Below are positions 43,757 to 53,940 of a DNA stretch of 64,000 nt, one piece after another. The DNA is from Paenibacillus sp. YYML68 (GTDB lineage: Bacteria > Bacillota > Bacilli > Paenibacillales > NBRC-103111). The notes beneath the pieces are model-generated. The model saw only the letters and a program-made list of their open reading frames with translations, did not search any database and was not told the DNA's origin. How positions within the stretch are numbered: the stretch's first letter is position 1; each line of letters opens with the position of its first letter. The translations under genes were made by a program, and so were the position numbers. Location of the stretch: the NCBI RefSeq assembly GCF_027923405.1, contig NZ_BQYI01000001.1, positions 3,016,501 through 3,080,500 on the forward strand, written 5' to 3'.

Positions 43757-46285
43757 CTACATCAAGATCTGCGGGTCCACATCGATCGATACGGTCAGCT
43801 TCTGACGCTTCACCGTCTCGTCAAGCACCGCGACCGCCTGCAGCAGCAGCTCGGCGACACGGAACGTCCCCTTGTACTTGACCATGCATTGAAAACGGTG
43901 CTTATCCTTAATGCGCGAAATCGGCGACGCGACCGGTCCGAGCACCTCCAGCTCCCCCTCGCCAGGCGACAGCTGCGCACCGGCGGCCCGCAAGCTCGAA
44001 GCGAGCGCCTCCCCGGAGCGAAGCAGCAGCGGTACCTCCTCATGAGCGAGCGTAATGAGGACGAGCTGGTGGAACGGCGGATAATTATGAAGCTTACGCA
44101 TCAGCATCTCCTTGCGCATGAAGCCGATATAATCGTGACGGCTCGCGAAGGTGATGCTGTAATGCTCGGGCGTGTACGTCTGCACGAACACCTCGCCCGG
44201 CAGCTGATGCCGTCCGGCGCGTCCGGCCACCTGCGTCAGCAGCTGGAACGTCCGCTCTGCCGCCCGGAAGTCGGGCAGGTTCAGCACAGAGTCAGCCGCC
44301 AGCGCGCCGACGAGCGTCACGTCAGGGAAGTCGAGCCCCTTCGCGACCATCTGCGTGCCGAGCAGCACGTCGGCCTGCTTGTTGCGGAACATCGTCAGCC
44401 ATTTCTCATGCGAGCCCTTCTCGCTCGTCGTGTCGACGTCCATCCGTATGACGCGGATGCCGGGGAACAGCTTGCCGAGCTCCTCCTCCACACGCTGCGT
44501 TCCGGTGCCGAAGTGACGAATGTGCTCACTGCCGCAATCCGGACAGAGCGAGAGCTCCCGCTCGGCGTAGCCGCAGTAGTGACAGCGGATCGCCCGCGAG
44601 CTCTGGTGGTACGTCAGCGAGATGTCGCAATGCGGACATTCCGCCACATAGCCGCACGTGCGGCACATGACGAACGTCGCGTACCCTCTCCGGTTCAGCA
44701 GCAAAACGATCTGTTCCTTCTTGTGTAACCGTTCTTCTATCGCTTTATACAAGTCGCGGCTGAACATCGAGCGGTTGCCGTTCTTCAGCTCCTCGCGCAT
44801 GTCGACGATCGCGACCTTCGGCAGCGGCCGTCCCGCCACCCGGCTCGGCATGGACAGCAGCTCGAAGGCCGGGCGCTCAGCCGTCGCGAGGCGGTGGTAC
44901 TCCTGACTCACCCGGTACATGCTCTCCAGAGAAGGCGTCGCCGAGCCGAGCACGACCGTGCCGCCGTGCTCACGCGCCCTCGCGATGGACACATCACGCG
45001 CATGATATTTCGGGCTTTCTTCCTGCTTGTACGTCGTCTCATGCTCTTCATCTATTATAATAAGTCCGATATTGGTAAAAGGCGCAAAAACCGCCGACCG
45101 TGCGCCAATGACGACCTTTACTTCGCGCCGTACAATTTTGCGCCACTCATCGTAACGCTCGCCATGCGACAAGCGGCTGTGCAGTACAGCGACCTGCGGG
45201 CCGAAGCGCCCCTTGAACCGTTCGACCATTTGCGGGGTCAATGATATTTCGGGCACGAGCACGATCGCCTCGCGGCCATCGTCCAGACACGTCTGGATCG
45301 ACTGCAGGTACACCTCCGTCTTGCCGCTGCCGGTCACCCCGTGCAGCAGGAAGACGCGCGGCTCCCGTGCGAGGACGGCCCCGCCGATTCGCTCGAACAC
45401 CCCTTGCTGCTCCGGTGTAAGCGGCAGCGGCGAGGTGGGGCGGAACGTGCGTGACCCATACGGATCGCGCGACACCTCGACCTCCTCGAGCCGCAGCCAC
45501 CCCCGCTCTACGAGCCCCTTGACCGCAGAGGCGGTCATGCGCAGCTTCGCGACCAGCTCCGTCAGCTTGATCGGCCCCGGCTCGTCGAGGAAGTGCAGCA
45601 GCACCTCCCGCTGCTTCGCCGCACGGGCCGGCAGCTCAGCGAGCCAAGACTCGATCATCGACGGATCGTCCGGAGGGAAGACGGTGAGCGCCTTCTTCAC
45701 CGACATCCGATCCTTGACCATCTGCCGTTCGACGAGCAGGCCGTCGTCGAGCAGCTGCTTCACCAGAGCCGCCGCCTCCGGGAACTTCCCGAGCAGCGCC
45801 TCCAGATCGACCGACTCGTGCCTTCGTACATGCTCGAGCACAGCCTGCTGCTCGGGCATCAGCATCATCGGCTGTCCGGCCTGCTGCAGCATCGCGCCTG
45901 CCAGCACGACATCATCCCCGAGCGTTACATGTCGCTCATACTTCGCCTTCAGCGCGCCGGGAATCATCGCCTGAAGCGCGGCGATCTCGTGACAAACGTA
46001 TGTTCGACTCATCCAGGCGCCAAGCCGCACAAGCTCAGCCGTCAGAGGCGGCGTCAAATCGAGCACCTGCTTGATTGGCTTCAGCTTATGCGCATCGACC
46101 TCATGACTGGTCAGCTCCGAGCCTTCGAGCAAGCCGACGACGAAGCCCTGCACCGTTCGCGGACCGAACGGTACGATGACCCGACTGCCGACGGCAATGA
46201 GCTCACGATCTGCCTCATTCACGATATAATCGAACGCCCGATTCGTCGGCTTGGCGGGAATGTCTACTATGACCTTAGCAATCAT
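43757..46285 (-). CDS. priA: Primosomal replication protein N' (PriA helicase)
   Basis: 842 residues. N-terminal 3'-DNA-binding domain (AKVIVDIPAKPTNRAFDY), Walker A GVTGSGKTEVYLQ, DEEHE motif II, GSATPSLES, and a zinc-binding module with eight cysteines in four CxxC pairs (CRTCGY, CPHC, CHYCGY, CPDCGS) near residues 550-590. It restarts stalled replication forks. ATG 46285 overlaps the coaBC stop (ATGA). Confidence 0.97.
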   Translation of the reverse strand: MIAKVIVDIPAKPTNRAFDYIVNEADRELIAVGSRVIVPFGPRTVQGFVVGLLEGSELTSHEVDAHKLKPIKQVLDLTPPLTAELVRLGAWMSRTYVCHEIAALQAMIPGALKAKYERHVTLGDDVVLAGAMLQQAGQPMMLMPEQQAVLEHVRRHESVDLEALLGKFPEAAALVKQLLDDGLLVERQMVKDRMSVKKALTVFPPDDPSMIESWLAELPARAAKQREVLLHFLDEPGPIKLTELVAKLRMTASAVKGLVERGWLRLEEVEVSRDPYGSRTFRPTSPLPLTPEQQGVFERIGGAVLAREPRVFLLHGVTGSGKTEVYLQSIQTCLDDGREAIVLVPEISLTPQMVERFKGRFGPQVAVLHSRLSHGERYDEWRKIVRREVKVVIGARSAVFAPFTNIGLIIIDEEHETTYKQEESPKYHARDVSIARAREHGGTVVLGSATPSLESMYRVSQEYHRLATAERPAFELLSMPSRVAGRPLPKVAIVDMREELKNGNRSMFSRDLYKAIEERLHKKEQIVLLLNRRGYATFVMCRTCGYVAECPHCDISLTYHQSSRAIRCHYCGYAERELSLCPDCGSEHIRHFGTGTQRVEEELGKLFPGIRVIRMDVDTTSEKGSHEKWLTMFRNKQADVLLGTQMVAKGLDFPDVTLVGALAADSVLNLPDFRAAERTFQLLTQVAGRAGRHQLPGEVFVQTYTPEHYSITFASRHDYIGFMRKEMLMRKLHNYPPFHQLVLITLAHEEVPLLLRSGEALASSLRAAGAQLSPGEGELEVLGPVASPISRIKDKHRFQCMVKYKGTFRVAELLLQAVAVLDETVKRQKLTVSIDVDPQILM

Positions 46286-47502
46286 CGTGTCGGTGAGGCC
46301 CCTTTCTCCAGCCGCTCGGCAATGACAGTGAGCAGCCTGGACGCCACCTCACGCTTCGTCATCAGAGGCATCGCTTCGACGAGTCCATGCTCATCGAACA
46401 AGCGCACCGCGTTCGTATCGGTACCGAAGCCCGCACCCTCCTGCGTGACGTCATTGGCCGCGAGCAGGTCGCACCGCTTGCGGCGCAGCTTGTCCATCGC
46501 GTAAGCATCGAGGTCGCGCGTCTCCGCAGCGAAGCCGACGACGAGCTGATGCGTCTTGTGCTGGCCGATCGTCTGCAGAATGTCCGGATTACGAACGAGC
46601 TTCAGCTCGAGCTCGTCCGCGCTCTTCTTGATCTTGTGCTCCTCCTGCGAGGCAGGACGGTAGTCTGCAACCGCAGCCGTCTTGACGATCACATCGTGCG
46701 CAGCAAGACGCGACATGACCGCGTCAAGCATCTGCTGCGCCGATTCGACCCGGATCAGCTCGACGCCAGCAGGAGGCGGCACACTCGTACGACCGACGAC
46801 GAGCGTCACCTGAGCGCCCATCCGCACTGCCGCCTCGGCGATGGCGAATCCCATTTTGCCCGAGGAGTCATTGGTCAAGTAGCGCACCGGATCGATACGC
46901 TCCACCGTAGCTCCCGCCGTCACGAGCACCCGCTTCCCCGCCAGACGTCCGCTCTCGCGAAAGTGCTGCTCCACTGCACGCACGATCTCCTCCGGCTCCG
47001 CCAGACGCCCCTTGCCAACATAGCCGCAGGCTAGCTGGCCGGTGCCGGGCTCGATGAAGAGAACGCCGCGTGACGCGAGCGTCCTCATGTTGTGCTCGAC
47101 GGCCGGATGCGCATACATATGTACGTTCATCGCAGGCGCAACCATAATCGGTGCCGTCGTCGCGAGCAGCGTCGTGCTCAGCATGTCGTCAGCCAATCCG
47201 TTCGCCAGCTTCGCGATGATGTTCGCCGTCGCCGGAGCGATGACGACCAGATCGGCGCGGTCCGCCAGATCAATATGCTGCACGACAGACGGCTCCTTCT
47301 CGTCGAACGTGTCGATGGCGACCTCGCTGCGGGACAGCGTCTGGAATGTCAGCGGTGTGACGAAGCGGGCGGCCGATTCCGTCATAATGACACGAACGTC
47401 CGCTCCGGCCTGGGACAGCTTGCTGCACAGCGCCGCTGCCTTGTAGACGGCAATTCCTCCGCTGACGCCGAGCACGATCGTTTTGCCGTTCAGCGCTCCC
47501 AC
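46282..47502 (-). CDS. coaBC: Bifunctional phosphopantothenoylcysteine decarboxylase/synthetase
   Basis: 406 residues. CoaC flavoprotein part with GVSGGIAVYKA, PAMNVHMYAHP (active site) and CGYVGKGRLAEPEEI. CoaB part with VTAGATVERIDPVRYLTNDSSGKMG and KKSADELELKLVRNPDI. It makes 4'-phosphopantetheine for CoA. The GTG start at 47502 has GAGGAGAG nine bases upstream. A terminator lies between rpoZ and this gene, so read-through or its own promoter is needed. Confidence 0.96.
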   Translation of the reverse strand: MGALNGKTIVLGVSGGIAVYKAAALCSKLSQAGADVRVIMTESAARFVTPLTFQTLSRSEVAIDTFDEKEPSVVQHIDLADRADLVVIAPATANIIAKLANGLADDMLSTTLLATTAPIMVAPAMNVHMYAHPAVEHNMRTLASRGVLFIEPGTGQLACGYVGKGRLAEPEEIVRAVEQHFRESGRLAGKRVLVTAGATVERIDPVRYLTNDSSGKMGFAIAEAAVRMGAQVTLVVGRTSVPPPAGVELIRVESAQQMLDAVMSRLAAHDVIVKTAAVADYRPASQEEHKIKKSADELELKLVRNPDILQTIGQHKTHQLVVGFAAETRDLDAYAMDKLRRKRCDLLAANDVTQEGAGFGTDTNAVRLFDEHGLVEAMPLMTKREVASRLLTVIAERLEKGASPTR

Positions 47503-47549
47503 GTTGCTTCACTCTCCTCACATCTTCACAGCTTTACAGCTAAAAAAAT

Positions 47550-47569
47550 AACAACCACTAAGGGTTGTT
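47550..47569 (-). terminator. Terminator after rpoZ
   Basis: AACAACC-CTTAGT-GGTTGTT followed by ATTTTTTTAG on the minus strand, touching the rpoZ stop codon. Confidence 0.8.
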
Positions 47570-47787
47570 TACTTAAGGTTTGTTTCTTTGGTTTGCAGCT
47601 TCTCGTACGAAATGTGATCCTCGTAAATTTCCTCGAGCGCAAGTCCAACGTGCTTGTGGGAACGCTTCTGACGCACCTCGGACTTTGCTCCGTCGCGAAG
47701 CATACGTGCGCGCTTGGAGGCTGCAACAACCAGCGAGTACTTGCTGTCTACTTTATCAAGAAGTCGATCAATCGAAGGATATAGCAT
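47569..47787 (-). CDS. rpoZ: RNA polymerase omega subunit
   Basis: 72 residues: [20 protein letters not shown], then ASKRARMLRD, KHVGLALEEIYEDHI. Assists assembly of RNA polymerase. GAGGTGA before ATG 47787; the gene shares one base with the gmk stop (TAATG). Confidence 0.95.
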   Translation of the reverse strand: MLYPSIDRLLDKVDSKYSLVVAASKRARMLRDGAKSEVRQKRSHKHVGLALEEIYEDHISYEKLQTKETNLK

Positions 47788-48428
47788 TATTTTTTCACCT
47801 CGGCCATCCAATGTTGTATTTTGTTCACCATACGATCCTTGCGGCAATGCTCGGCGGTCAGAATGCTGCGGATGCGCGTACAGGCCAGATCGACCTGATC
47901 GTTCACGATCGCATAATCGTACTGCTCCATCATCGCGATCTCGTCGACGGCGACGGACATCCGGCTGCGGATCGTCTCCTCGGAGTCAGTGCCCCGACCG
48001 ACGATGCGGTTCTCGAGCTCGGTCAGCGACGGCGGCAGCAGGAAGATGAACACGCCGTGCGGGAACTTCTGCTTCACCTTGAGTGCTCCTTGCACTTCTA
48101 TCTCTAATATAATATCCTTACCGCTGTTTAATGTATCCTCGACGAATTTACGAGGCGTGCCGTAATAGTTGCCGACGTACTCTGCCCACTCCAGCATCTG
48201 GTCCTGCTCGATCAACTGCTGGAACTGATCCTTCGTCTTGAAAAAATAGTTCACCCCGTCAAGCTCGCCCTCACGCGGATTGCGCGTTGTAGCCGATACC
48301 GAGTATACGAGGTCGGGCGAGCATTCCCGCAGCGCCTTGCATACCGTTCCCTTGCCTACGCCCGATGGACCAGACAGCACAATCAAGATGCCCTTGTCCG
48401 CACGGGTTAAATCAACACTACTCGTCAT
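47787..48428 (-). CDS. gmk: Guanylate kinase
   Basis: 213 residues. P-loop [14 protein letters not shown]-binding [13 protein letters not shown] and NYYGTP, lid region [13 protein letters not shown]. It converts GMP to GDP. ATG 48428 lies eight bases after AAGGA and inside the end of remA (11-base overlap), which argues for coupling. Confidence 0.96.
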   Translation of the reverse strand: MTSSVDLTRADKGILIVLSGPSGVGKGTVCKALRECSPDLVYSVSATTRNPREGELDGVNYFFKTKDQFQQLIEQDQMLEWAEYVGNYYGTPRKFVEDTLNSGKDIILEIEVQGALKVKQKFPHGVFIFLLPPSLTELENRIVGRGTDSEETIRSRMSVAVDEIAMMEQYDYAIVNDQVDLACTRIRSILTAEHCRKDRMVNKIQHWMAEVKK

Positions 48429-48678
48429 GATCATCGTCCTTATTAGAGAGTCGGTGGGCAACCGTTTCCGGCTGTACGGCAGACAGGATCACGTGGTCGC
48501 TGTCGGTAATAATAACAGCGCGTGTACGGCGACCGTACGTCGCATCGATCAGCATGTGGCGGTCGCGCGCTTCTTGAATAATACGCTTGATCGGCGCCGA
48601 CTCCGGGCTGACAATGGAAATGATTCGATTCGCGGATACGATGTTTCCGAAACCGATGTTGATAAGTTTGATCGCCAT
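48418..48678 (-). CDS. remA: Extracellular matrix regulator RemA (DUF370)
   Basis: 86 residues. [20 protein letters not shown] and [20 protein letters not shown] define the family. RemA is a DNA-binding activator of matrix genes in B. subtilis. AGGAGG nine bases before ATG 48678. The acidic tail NKDDDHDE is encoded in the overlap with gmk. Confidence 0.94.
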   Translation of the reverse strand: MAIKLINIGFGNIVSANRIISIVSPESAPIKRIIQEARDRHMLIDATYGRRTRAVIITDSDHVILSAVQPETVAHRLSNKDDDHDE

Positions 48679-48796
48679 AGTGGGTTCCTCCTGTACAAGC
48701 CCTTGCGCTGGCAAAGGCTGCTTCTGCTTCGTCAAGCACTGTTCGATCTGCCGCTTCTGGATGAGAAAAAGAATGCATGATAATGAAAAGTGTGCC

Positions 48797-49678
48797 TTAT
48801 TCGATATTCTGAATCTGCTCGCGCAGCTTCTCGAGCTCGGCCTTCATCTCAACGACAATCGCCGTAAGTCCCGCGTGCGAAGCCTTCGAGCCGATCGTGT
48901 TGACCTCACGGTTCATCTCCTGCACAAGAAAGTCAAGCTTGCGCCCGACAGGCTCCTTGGCCTGCAGCAAGCCGCGCAGCTGCTCCTCATGGCTCGCAAG
49001 CCGCGTCAGCTCCTCGTCGACGCTCGCACGGTCAGCGAGTAGCGCAACCTCCATCGCGAGCCGTGTCTCGTCGAGCTCCGTCTGCTGCAGCATGTCGTGC
49101 AGCCTTGCTCGCAGCCGTACGGCATAGTCCTCGACGACATGAGGCGCGAGACGGGCCGCTTCGTGTCGAAGCTCGCGCAGAGTGGCCATTCTACTCTGCA
49201 GGTCCTGCAGAAGGAAGTCGCCCTCCTGCTGTCGCATATGTACGAGCGCAAGAACGGCTTCGCGCGCACATGCTTCAAGCTCAGCGCCCAGCTGCTCCTC
49301 CGACGCGTCAGGCTTGTCCTGGAAGCTGACAACGCCTGGCAGTGTCAACAGGTCGCGCAGCTCGAGCTGGCCGGGTAGCGTCAGCCTGTCCGACAACGAC
49401 TCGGCTGCATGCTTGTACCCTTCGGCGAGCGCCCAGTCGATGACCGCTGCATGCGCCTCCTGCCGATCCCGCTCCACCGTCACGAACACATCGACACGTC
49501 CGCGCTTCACGTGCTGCTGCACCGTCTGCTTCACCATATGCTCGAAGCGAGATAATTCGCGCGGCAAGCGCACAGCTACCTCGCAATATCGATGGTTAAC
49601 CGATTTCATATCAATCATAATCCGGAAGCCGCCTATGGAGCGTGCGGCTTGTCCGAAGCCGGTCATACTGATCGCCAT
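48797..49678 (-). CDS. yicC: YicC/YloC family endoribonuclease
   Basis: 293 residues with the N-terminal MTGFGQAAR and [20 protein letters not shown] signature and C-terminal [18 protein letters not shown]. Members cut RNA and are linked to small RNA turnover. Downstream are remA and gmk, as in B. subtilis (yloC-remA-gmk). Confidence 0.93.
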   Translation of the reverse strand: MAISMTGFGQAARSIGGFRIMIDMKSVNHRYCEVAVRLPRELSRFEHMVKQTVQQHVKRGRVDVFVTVERDRQEAHAAVIDWALAEGYKHAAESLSDRLTLPGQLELRDLLTLPGVVSFQDKPDASEEQLGAELEACAREAVLALVHMRQQEGDFLLQDLQSRMATLRELRHEAARLAPHVVEDYAVRLRARLHDMLQQTELDETRLAMEVALLADRASVDEELTRLASHEEQLRGLLQAKEPVGRKLDFLVQEMNREVNTIGSKASHAGLTAIVVEMKAELEKLREQIQNIE

Positions 49679-49705
49679 AGCTCACATCCGTTATCCTATT
49701 TTAAT

Positions 49706-51664
49706 TCATTTCGCAAGTGGGGACAAGTGGTAATCATGCCGCCCCGTCTTCTCCCATACGTAGCGGGTCAGCTCGACCGTCATCTCGTACGCCATGAATG
49801 GCGTCATCAGGTAGATGCCGTTGAACTTGCCGAAGGCCGCGTCCAGCAGCTCCTTGCCGATCTGCACGCCCATCGCGCGTCCTTCCTCGCCCTTCAGCCC
49901 GCTCATCCGCTTACGCACGTCGTCGGACAACTGAATGCCCGGCACCTCGTTGTGCAAATATTCGGCGTTCGTGCCGCTCGCCAGCGGCATAATGCCGAGG
50001 AAGATCGGAATGTCGAGGTGACGCGTCGCCTCGTACATCTTGTCGATCAGCTCGGCGCTGTACACCGGCTGGCTCATGATGTAGTCGGCACCCGCCTCGA
50101 TCTTCCGCTCCAGCCGCTGTACGGCCTTGTCCAAATATTTCACATTCGGGTTGAACGCCGCGCCGACGATGAAGTTCGCCTTCTTCTTCAGCGGCTTGCC
50201 CGAGAAGGCGATGCCTTCGTTCAGCTGCTTGATCATCCGAATAATCTCGAACGAGGTCAGGTCGTACACCGAGCTCGAGCCCGGCAGATCGCCGAACTTC
50301 GCCGGGTCGCCAGTGACGGCAAGCACATGGTCGATGCCGAGTGCATGCAGCCCCATCATGTGCGACTGCGTACCGATCATGTTCCGGTCGCGGCAGGCGA
50401 TATGGATGAGCGGTCGAATACCGACGCGCTCCTTCACAATCGAGCCGAGTGCGAGGTTGCTCATCCGTGTCATCGCGAGCGAATTGTCAGCCATCGTCAG
50501 CGCATCGACGCCGATCTCCTTCAAGGCTGCCGCGCCGAGCATGAACTTCTCGATATCGAGATCACGCGGCGGATCGAGCTCGACGATGACAGTCGGACGC
50601 TGCTTCACGAGATCGACGATCGTGGGCTCCGCTTCCTGCACCGCTGCCGGTTCAGTCACCGAAGACGAAGTATCCTTCGTCTCCACGATTACAGCTGCGC
50701 TGTCCTTGTCAGGTACAGCAGGTGCCGTAGCTGTGCTATCGATCGCTGGCGCATGCGCTGCGCCGCTCTCTGCCTGCCGCTCTGCACGGTTCGGCTCATA
50801 GCCCTGCAGCGCCGCTGCAATCGCCGCGATATGCTCCGGCGTCGTGCCGCAGCAGCCGCCGACGATACGTGCGCCGAGATCGGCGAACCGTCTTGCGGTC
50901 TCGCCGAAGTACGGAGGCGTAGCTGCGAACGAATATTTGCCGTCCACATAATCGGCAAGCCCCGCATTCGGGAAGACGGAGAACGGCGGCGCCTCCGCCA
51001 TCCCTGCAGCCGATTCCAGCGAGCGGAGCAGACCGCTCGGGCCTAGACGGCAGTTGAAGCCGACGACGTCAGCTCCGGCGTCCAGCAGCTGTGCGAACGC
51101 CTCCTGGTACGACACGCCGTCCATCGTCGAGCCGGTCCCCTCGCTCGCGAACTGGCCGATAATCGGCACATGGCTCAGCTTGCGGATCAGCTTCACGACG
51201 AGCAGCAGCTCCTCGAGGTCGTAAAACGTTTCAAGCAGCAGACCGTCCACGCCAGCGTCGATCAGCACCTCAATTTGCTGACGCAGATCGTCCTTGATCT
51301 TGGCCGTCCGCACGTTCTTACGCTTGCCTGCGCGCAGCGAGCCGACAGCGCCGACAACGTAAGCGTCATCGCCTACTGCTTGACGCGCAAGCTCCACGCC
51401 CGCACGGTTGATCGCCTCGACCTCATTCTCAAGGCCGAACTTCGACAGCTTCTCGCGGTTCGCCGAGAACGTATTCGTCTCGATCAGCCGCGCCCCAGCC
51501 TCGTAATACCGGCGATGAACGTCCTTAATGACGTCCGGCTTCAATAAATTAAGCTCCTCATAGGAGATGCCGACCGGAAACCCCATTTGATACAAATATG
51601 TACCCATGGCGCCATCCCCTACCAGCACCCCGCGTTGCAGCGCTTCTCTCAAGTCCGGCTTCAT
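49706..51664 (-). CDS. yitJ: Bifunctional homocysteine S-methyltransferase / methylenetetrahydrofolate reductase
   Basis: 652 residues. Residues 1-290 form a homocysteine methyltransferase barrel with zinc ligands Cys205 and Cys271-Cys272 (GGCCGTTPEH). An Ala/Ser/Glu-rich linker (~295-350) follows. The rest is MTHFR-like (VIVELDPPRD, HIACRDRNMIG, VTGDPAKFGDLPG, PVYSAE). The fused form is known in Bacillales (YitJ). A single protein could use and regenerate folate-bound one-carbon units for methionine. No S-box riboswitch upstream: dapF ends only 21 bases before its start. GAGGGGGG precedes ATG 51664. Confidence 0.93.
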   Translation of the reverse strand: MKPDLREALQRGVLVGDGAMGTYLYQMGFPVGISYEELNLLKPDVIKDVHRRYYEAGARLIETNTFSANREKLSKFGLENEVEAINRAGVELARQAVGDDAYVVGAVGSLRAGKRKNVRTAKIKDDLRQQIEVLIDAGVDGLLLETFYDLEELLLVVKLIRKLSHVPIIGQFASEGTGSTMDGVSYQEAFAQLLDAGADVVGFNCRLGPSGLLRSLESAAGMAEAPPFSVFPNAGLADYVDGKYSFAATPPYFGETARRFADLGARIVGGCCGTTPEHIAAIAAALQGYEPNRAERQAESGAAHAPAIDSTATAPAVPDKDSAAVIVETKDTSSSVTEPAAVQEAEPTIVDLVKQRPTVIVELDPPRDLDIEKFMLGAAALKEIGVDALTMADNSLAMTRMSNLALGSIVKERVGIRPLIHIACRDRNMIGTQSHMMGLHALGIDHVLAVTGDPAKFGDLPGSSSVYDLTSFEIIRMIKQLNEGIAFSGKPLKKKANFIVGAAFNPNVKYLDKAVQRLERKIEAGADYIMSQPVYSAELIDKMYEATRHLDIPIFLGIMPLASGTNAEYLHNEVPGIQLSDDVRKRMSGLKGEEGRAMGVQIGKELLDAAFGKFNGIYLMTPFMAYEMTVELTRYVWEKTGRHDYHLSPLAK

Positions 51665-51685
51665 GCCAGGCCCCCCTCTTCCATC

Positions 51686-52525
51686 TTAGACCAAAATCGT
51701 TCCCGTAAACACCGTTTCCGCTGGTCCGGTCATATAAACACGATTATTCGCTTCATTCCATTCAATAAAGAGGTCGCCGCCCTTCAGCGAGACGATTCCC
51801 TTCCGGTCCATACGTCCGGTGAGCACGCCTGCTACGAGCGTCGCGCACGCACCTGTGCCGCAAGCGAGCGTAGGTCCAGCTCCGCGCTCCCAGACGCGCA
51901 TATCCGCATAATCCCGGCTGCGTGGTGTCGCGAATTCGACGTTCACGCGGCGCGGGAACAGCGGATGATGCTCCAGTAGCGGGCCCCATTGCGACAGCTC
52001 CACGCCGACCGCATCGTCCACGAAGATGACGCAGTGCGGATTGCCCATCGACACGGCGGTGAACAAGAACGTCTGCTCCCCGACCTGCACCGGATGCTCC
52101 AGCACCGGATTCGCATCGACCGTCGTCGGCACCTTCAGCCCCTCGAGCACCGGCTCCCCCATATCGACGCGCACCGTCTTCACACGGCCGCCCTCCAGCT
52201 CGAGCTGCAGCGGCTGTACGCCAGCGCCGATCGTCTCGATCGTCAGCTCCGTCCGGTCCGCGTCCACAAGGCCGTTGTCGTATATATACTTAGCGGCGCA
52301 GCGCACCGCGTTGCCGCATTGCTCGGCCTCTGAGCCGTCCGCATTCATAATTCGCATGACATAATCTGCCTTCGTGGAAGGCAATATATAGACAAGGCCA
52401 TCCGCGCCGATCCCGAAGTTACGGTCACACAGCCGAATCGCTTGAGCGGAAGCGTCAGCAGGCAGTTCAGCGCGCTCCAGCACGATGAAATCGTTGCCAA
52501 GCCCTTGCATTTTCGTAAAATTCAT
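51686..52525 (-). CDS. dapF: Diaminopimelate epimerase
   Basis: 279 residues. Catalytic cysteine pair in EQCGNAVRC and LACGTGACAT, plus MQGLGNDFIV at the N-terminus and MGNPHCVIF. It makes meso-DAP for lysine and peptidoglycan. ATG 52525 follows GGGAG by eight bases; the longer frame to 52576 is rejected. First gene before yitJ, yicC and the rest. Confidence 0.96.
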   Translation of the reverse strand: MNFTKMQGLGNDFIVLERAELPADASAQAIRLCDRNFGIGADGLVYILPSTKADYVMRIMNADGSEAEQCGNAVRCAAKYIYDNGLVDADRTELTIETIGAGVQPLQLELEGGRVKTVRVDMGEPVLEGLKVPTTVDANPVLEHPVQVGEQTFLFTAVSMGNPHCVIFVDDAVGVELSQWGPLLEHHPLFPRRVNVEFATPRSRDYADMRVWERGAGPTLACGTGACATLVAGVLTGRMDRKGIVSLKGGDLFIEWNEANNRVYMTGPAETVFTGTILV

Positions 52526-52722
52526 AGCTATTGCTCCCATTTTCACGGTTTTCCATCTACTATAGCGTAATTTCACAGGTATGCATAGCGGTTCCGCAAA
52601 ATTTTACCTCACGTCTGTATAAAATGCAAACGGTACTTGCAAGCATTGCTTCAGCATAAGGTCCAGTATCCGAATCGTAACGCAAAATAGCCCCACCAGC
52701 GTTCAGGTCGGGACTAAGGGCG

Positions 52723-53070
52723 TTACTCCTCTTCCATTTCATATAGCTCTTCAAGTGAAATCTCTTCAGGCTTATAGTGTAGTAGTGAGTCGCTGTTCCA
52801 GTGCCAGAAGTTAGCACCCTGGCAAACGATGAGTCTTTCAAGCCACAGTTCGAAATTAAGATGAATGGCATGAAAATCATCCGCAAGGCTTAGAATGGAG
52901 CCAACGAAGTCTTCGTTTATAACCGATAATTATCGAAATCCTGCTCTACACTAATGTTATTGAGTTGACTAATCTTGACGTCCTTACTCCATGAAGTTCT
53001 AGCCCTCCCTGAATAGGTGTGAGCTATTTCATACTTACGAACCAATGAGAGCGCCCTCTGTCCGCAGAAG
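52723..53070 (-). pseudogene. Decayed gene fragment, unknown family
   Basis: Two adjoining minus-strand frames look coding but do not join. The first includes QRALSLVRKYEIAHTYSGRA and ends SVEQDFDNYRL at a stop near 52919. In another frame, LSVINEDFVGSILSLADDFH continues to EISLEELYEMEEE and a stop at 52723. One frameshift near 52919 would unite them. The upstream part is cut off before the Mrr-like gene. Composition is AT-rich like the island. No family recognised. Confidence 0.4.
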
Positions 53071-53127
53071 GAAAAAGGGCACTTTGTGTATAGGCTAATA
53101 ACACAGTTATTTGAGTAGGAAGAATGT

Positions 53128-53931
53128 CTAGAAGAAATTAATATTGTTAATAGCCTGCGATAGCTTTGATGATGCAAACAAACCACTATCCTGATAAGAA
53201 ACATCCAATCCAAAAGTTATTGCTAAAATCATTCTGTCAATTGGAATAATATCGGCATTAAAACATAATCTTTTAGCACTTTCAGAAAAGTAATTGGATG
53301 TAATAAAATACACATAAATTGGCGTAAAGGCTTTAAGAGATAGATCAGAATAAGGATTATCTTTGAGAGCAAAACCTTTGTACTTTAAAAGATAAATAGA
53401 ACCTGCTAGCTCTCGTATTTCTTTCGAAGTCACTTTATCTTTTTCATAGTGCTTTGCTTGGCCTATTAAATAGTATCTATTAACATTGGACTCAGAACTA
53501 AATAGTTTTGATCGCTCACTTCTCTCTACAACTCCGATATAATCAATTCCTTGGTCATGTGCTTTACGAGTCACCTTGGGATCCCCAGTTGTTCCTAAAA
53601 ACTTGATATAGATCGCGCATAACTTTTCAAAATTTTCTGGAGTAAGATCCGAAATATAACTTAAAGCAGTTGCGATATTGTCAATTATTGGGTTGATGAA
53701 GGATATATTTAATGTGTCATAGTCAATATTAAAAATATCAACGCCAAATATTCGTTCGATATCAGATTCGTACAAACTTAGTTCTTCAGAAAAATCTTTA
53801 GCTAATGACAATACGTCATCGTTTTCAGACACATCTTCTATAAATGAGATAATATTATTGTAAGCGGAGTATCTTAATATTAAATCTTCCAGTAGTTCTT
53901 TGAATTTTTCTTCTACTCGGATGTTCTTCAT
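53128..53931 (-). CDS. Mrr-like restriction endonuclease (PD-(D/E)XK)
   Basis: 267 residues. Residues ~97-115 (LTPENFEKLCAIYIKFLG) match the entry of Mrr-type nucleases. DQGIDYIG (126-133) supplies the catalytic Asp130 and IGQAKHY (157-162) the Q-x-K pair (Gln158, Lys160), followed by VTSKEIRELAGSI, which in Mrr enzymes is V..IREFVG. The N-terminal ~95 residues are helical and not recognised. AT-rich; begins nine bases after the ParB-domain gene, so the two form one operon. Mrr enzymes cut modified or foreign DNA. Cognate specificity unknown. Confidence 0.75.
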   Translation of the reverse strand: MKNIRVEEKFKELLEDLILRYSAYNNIISFIEDVSENDDVLSLAKDFSEELSLYESDIERIFGVDIFNIDYDTLNISFINPIIDNIATALSYISDLTPENFEKLCAIYIKFLGTTGDPKVTRKAHDQGIDYIGVVERSERSKLFSSESNVNRYYLIGQAKHYEKDKVTSKEIRELAGSIYLLKYKGFALKDNPYSDLSLKAFTPIYVYFITSNYFSESAKRLCFNADIIPIDRMILAITFGLDVSYQDSGLFASSKLSQAINNINFF

Positions 53932-53940
53932 CAGGAATAC

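Noticed and set aside
51665..51685. S-box (SAM) riboswitch or T-box before the methionine-cycle fusion gene
   Set aside because: Only 21 bases separate it from dapF, and no leader-type structure is present there or upstream of dapF.
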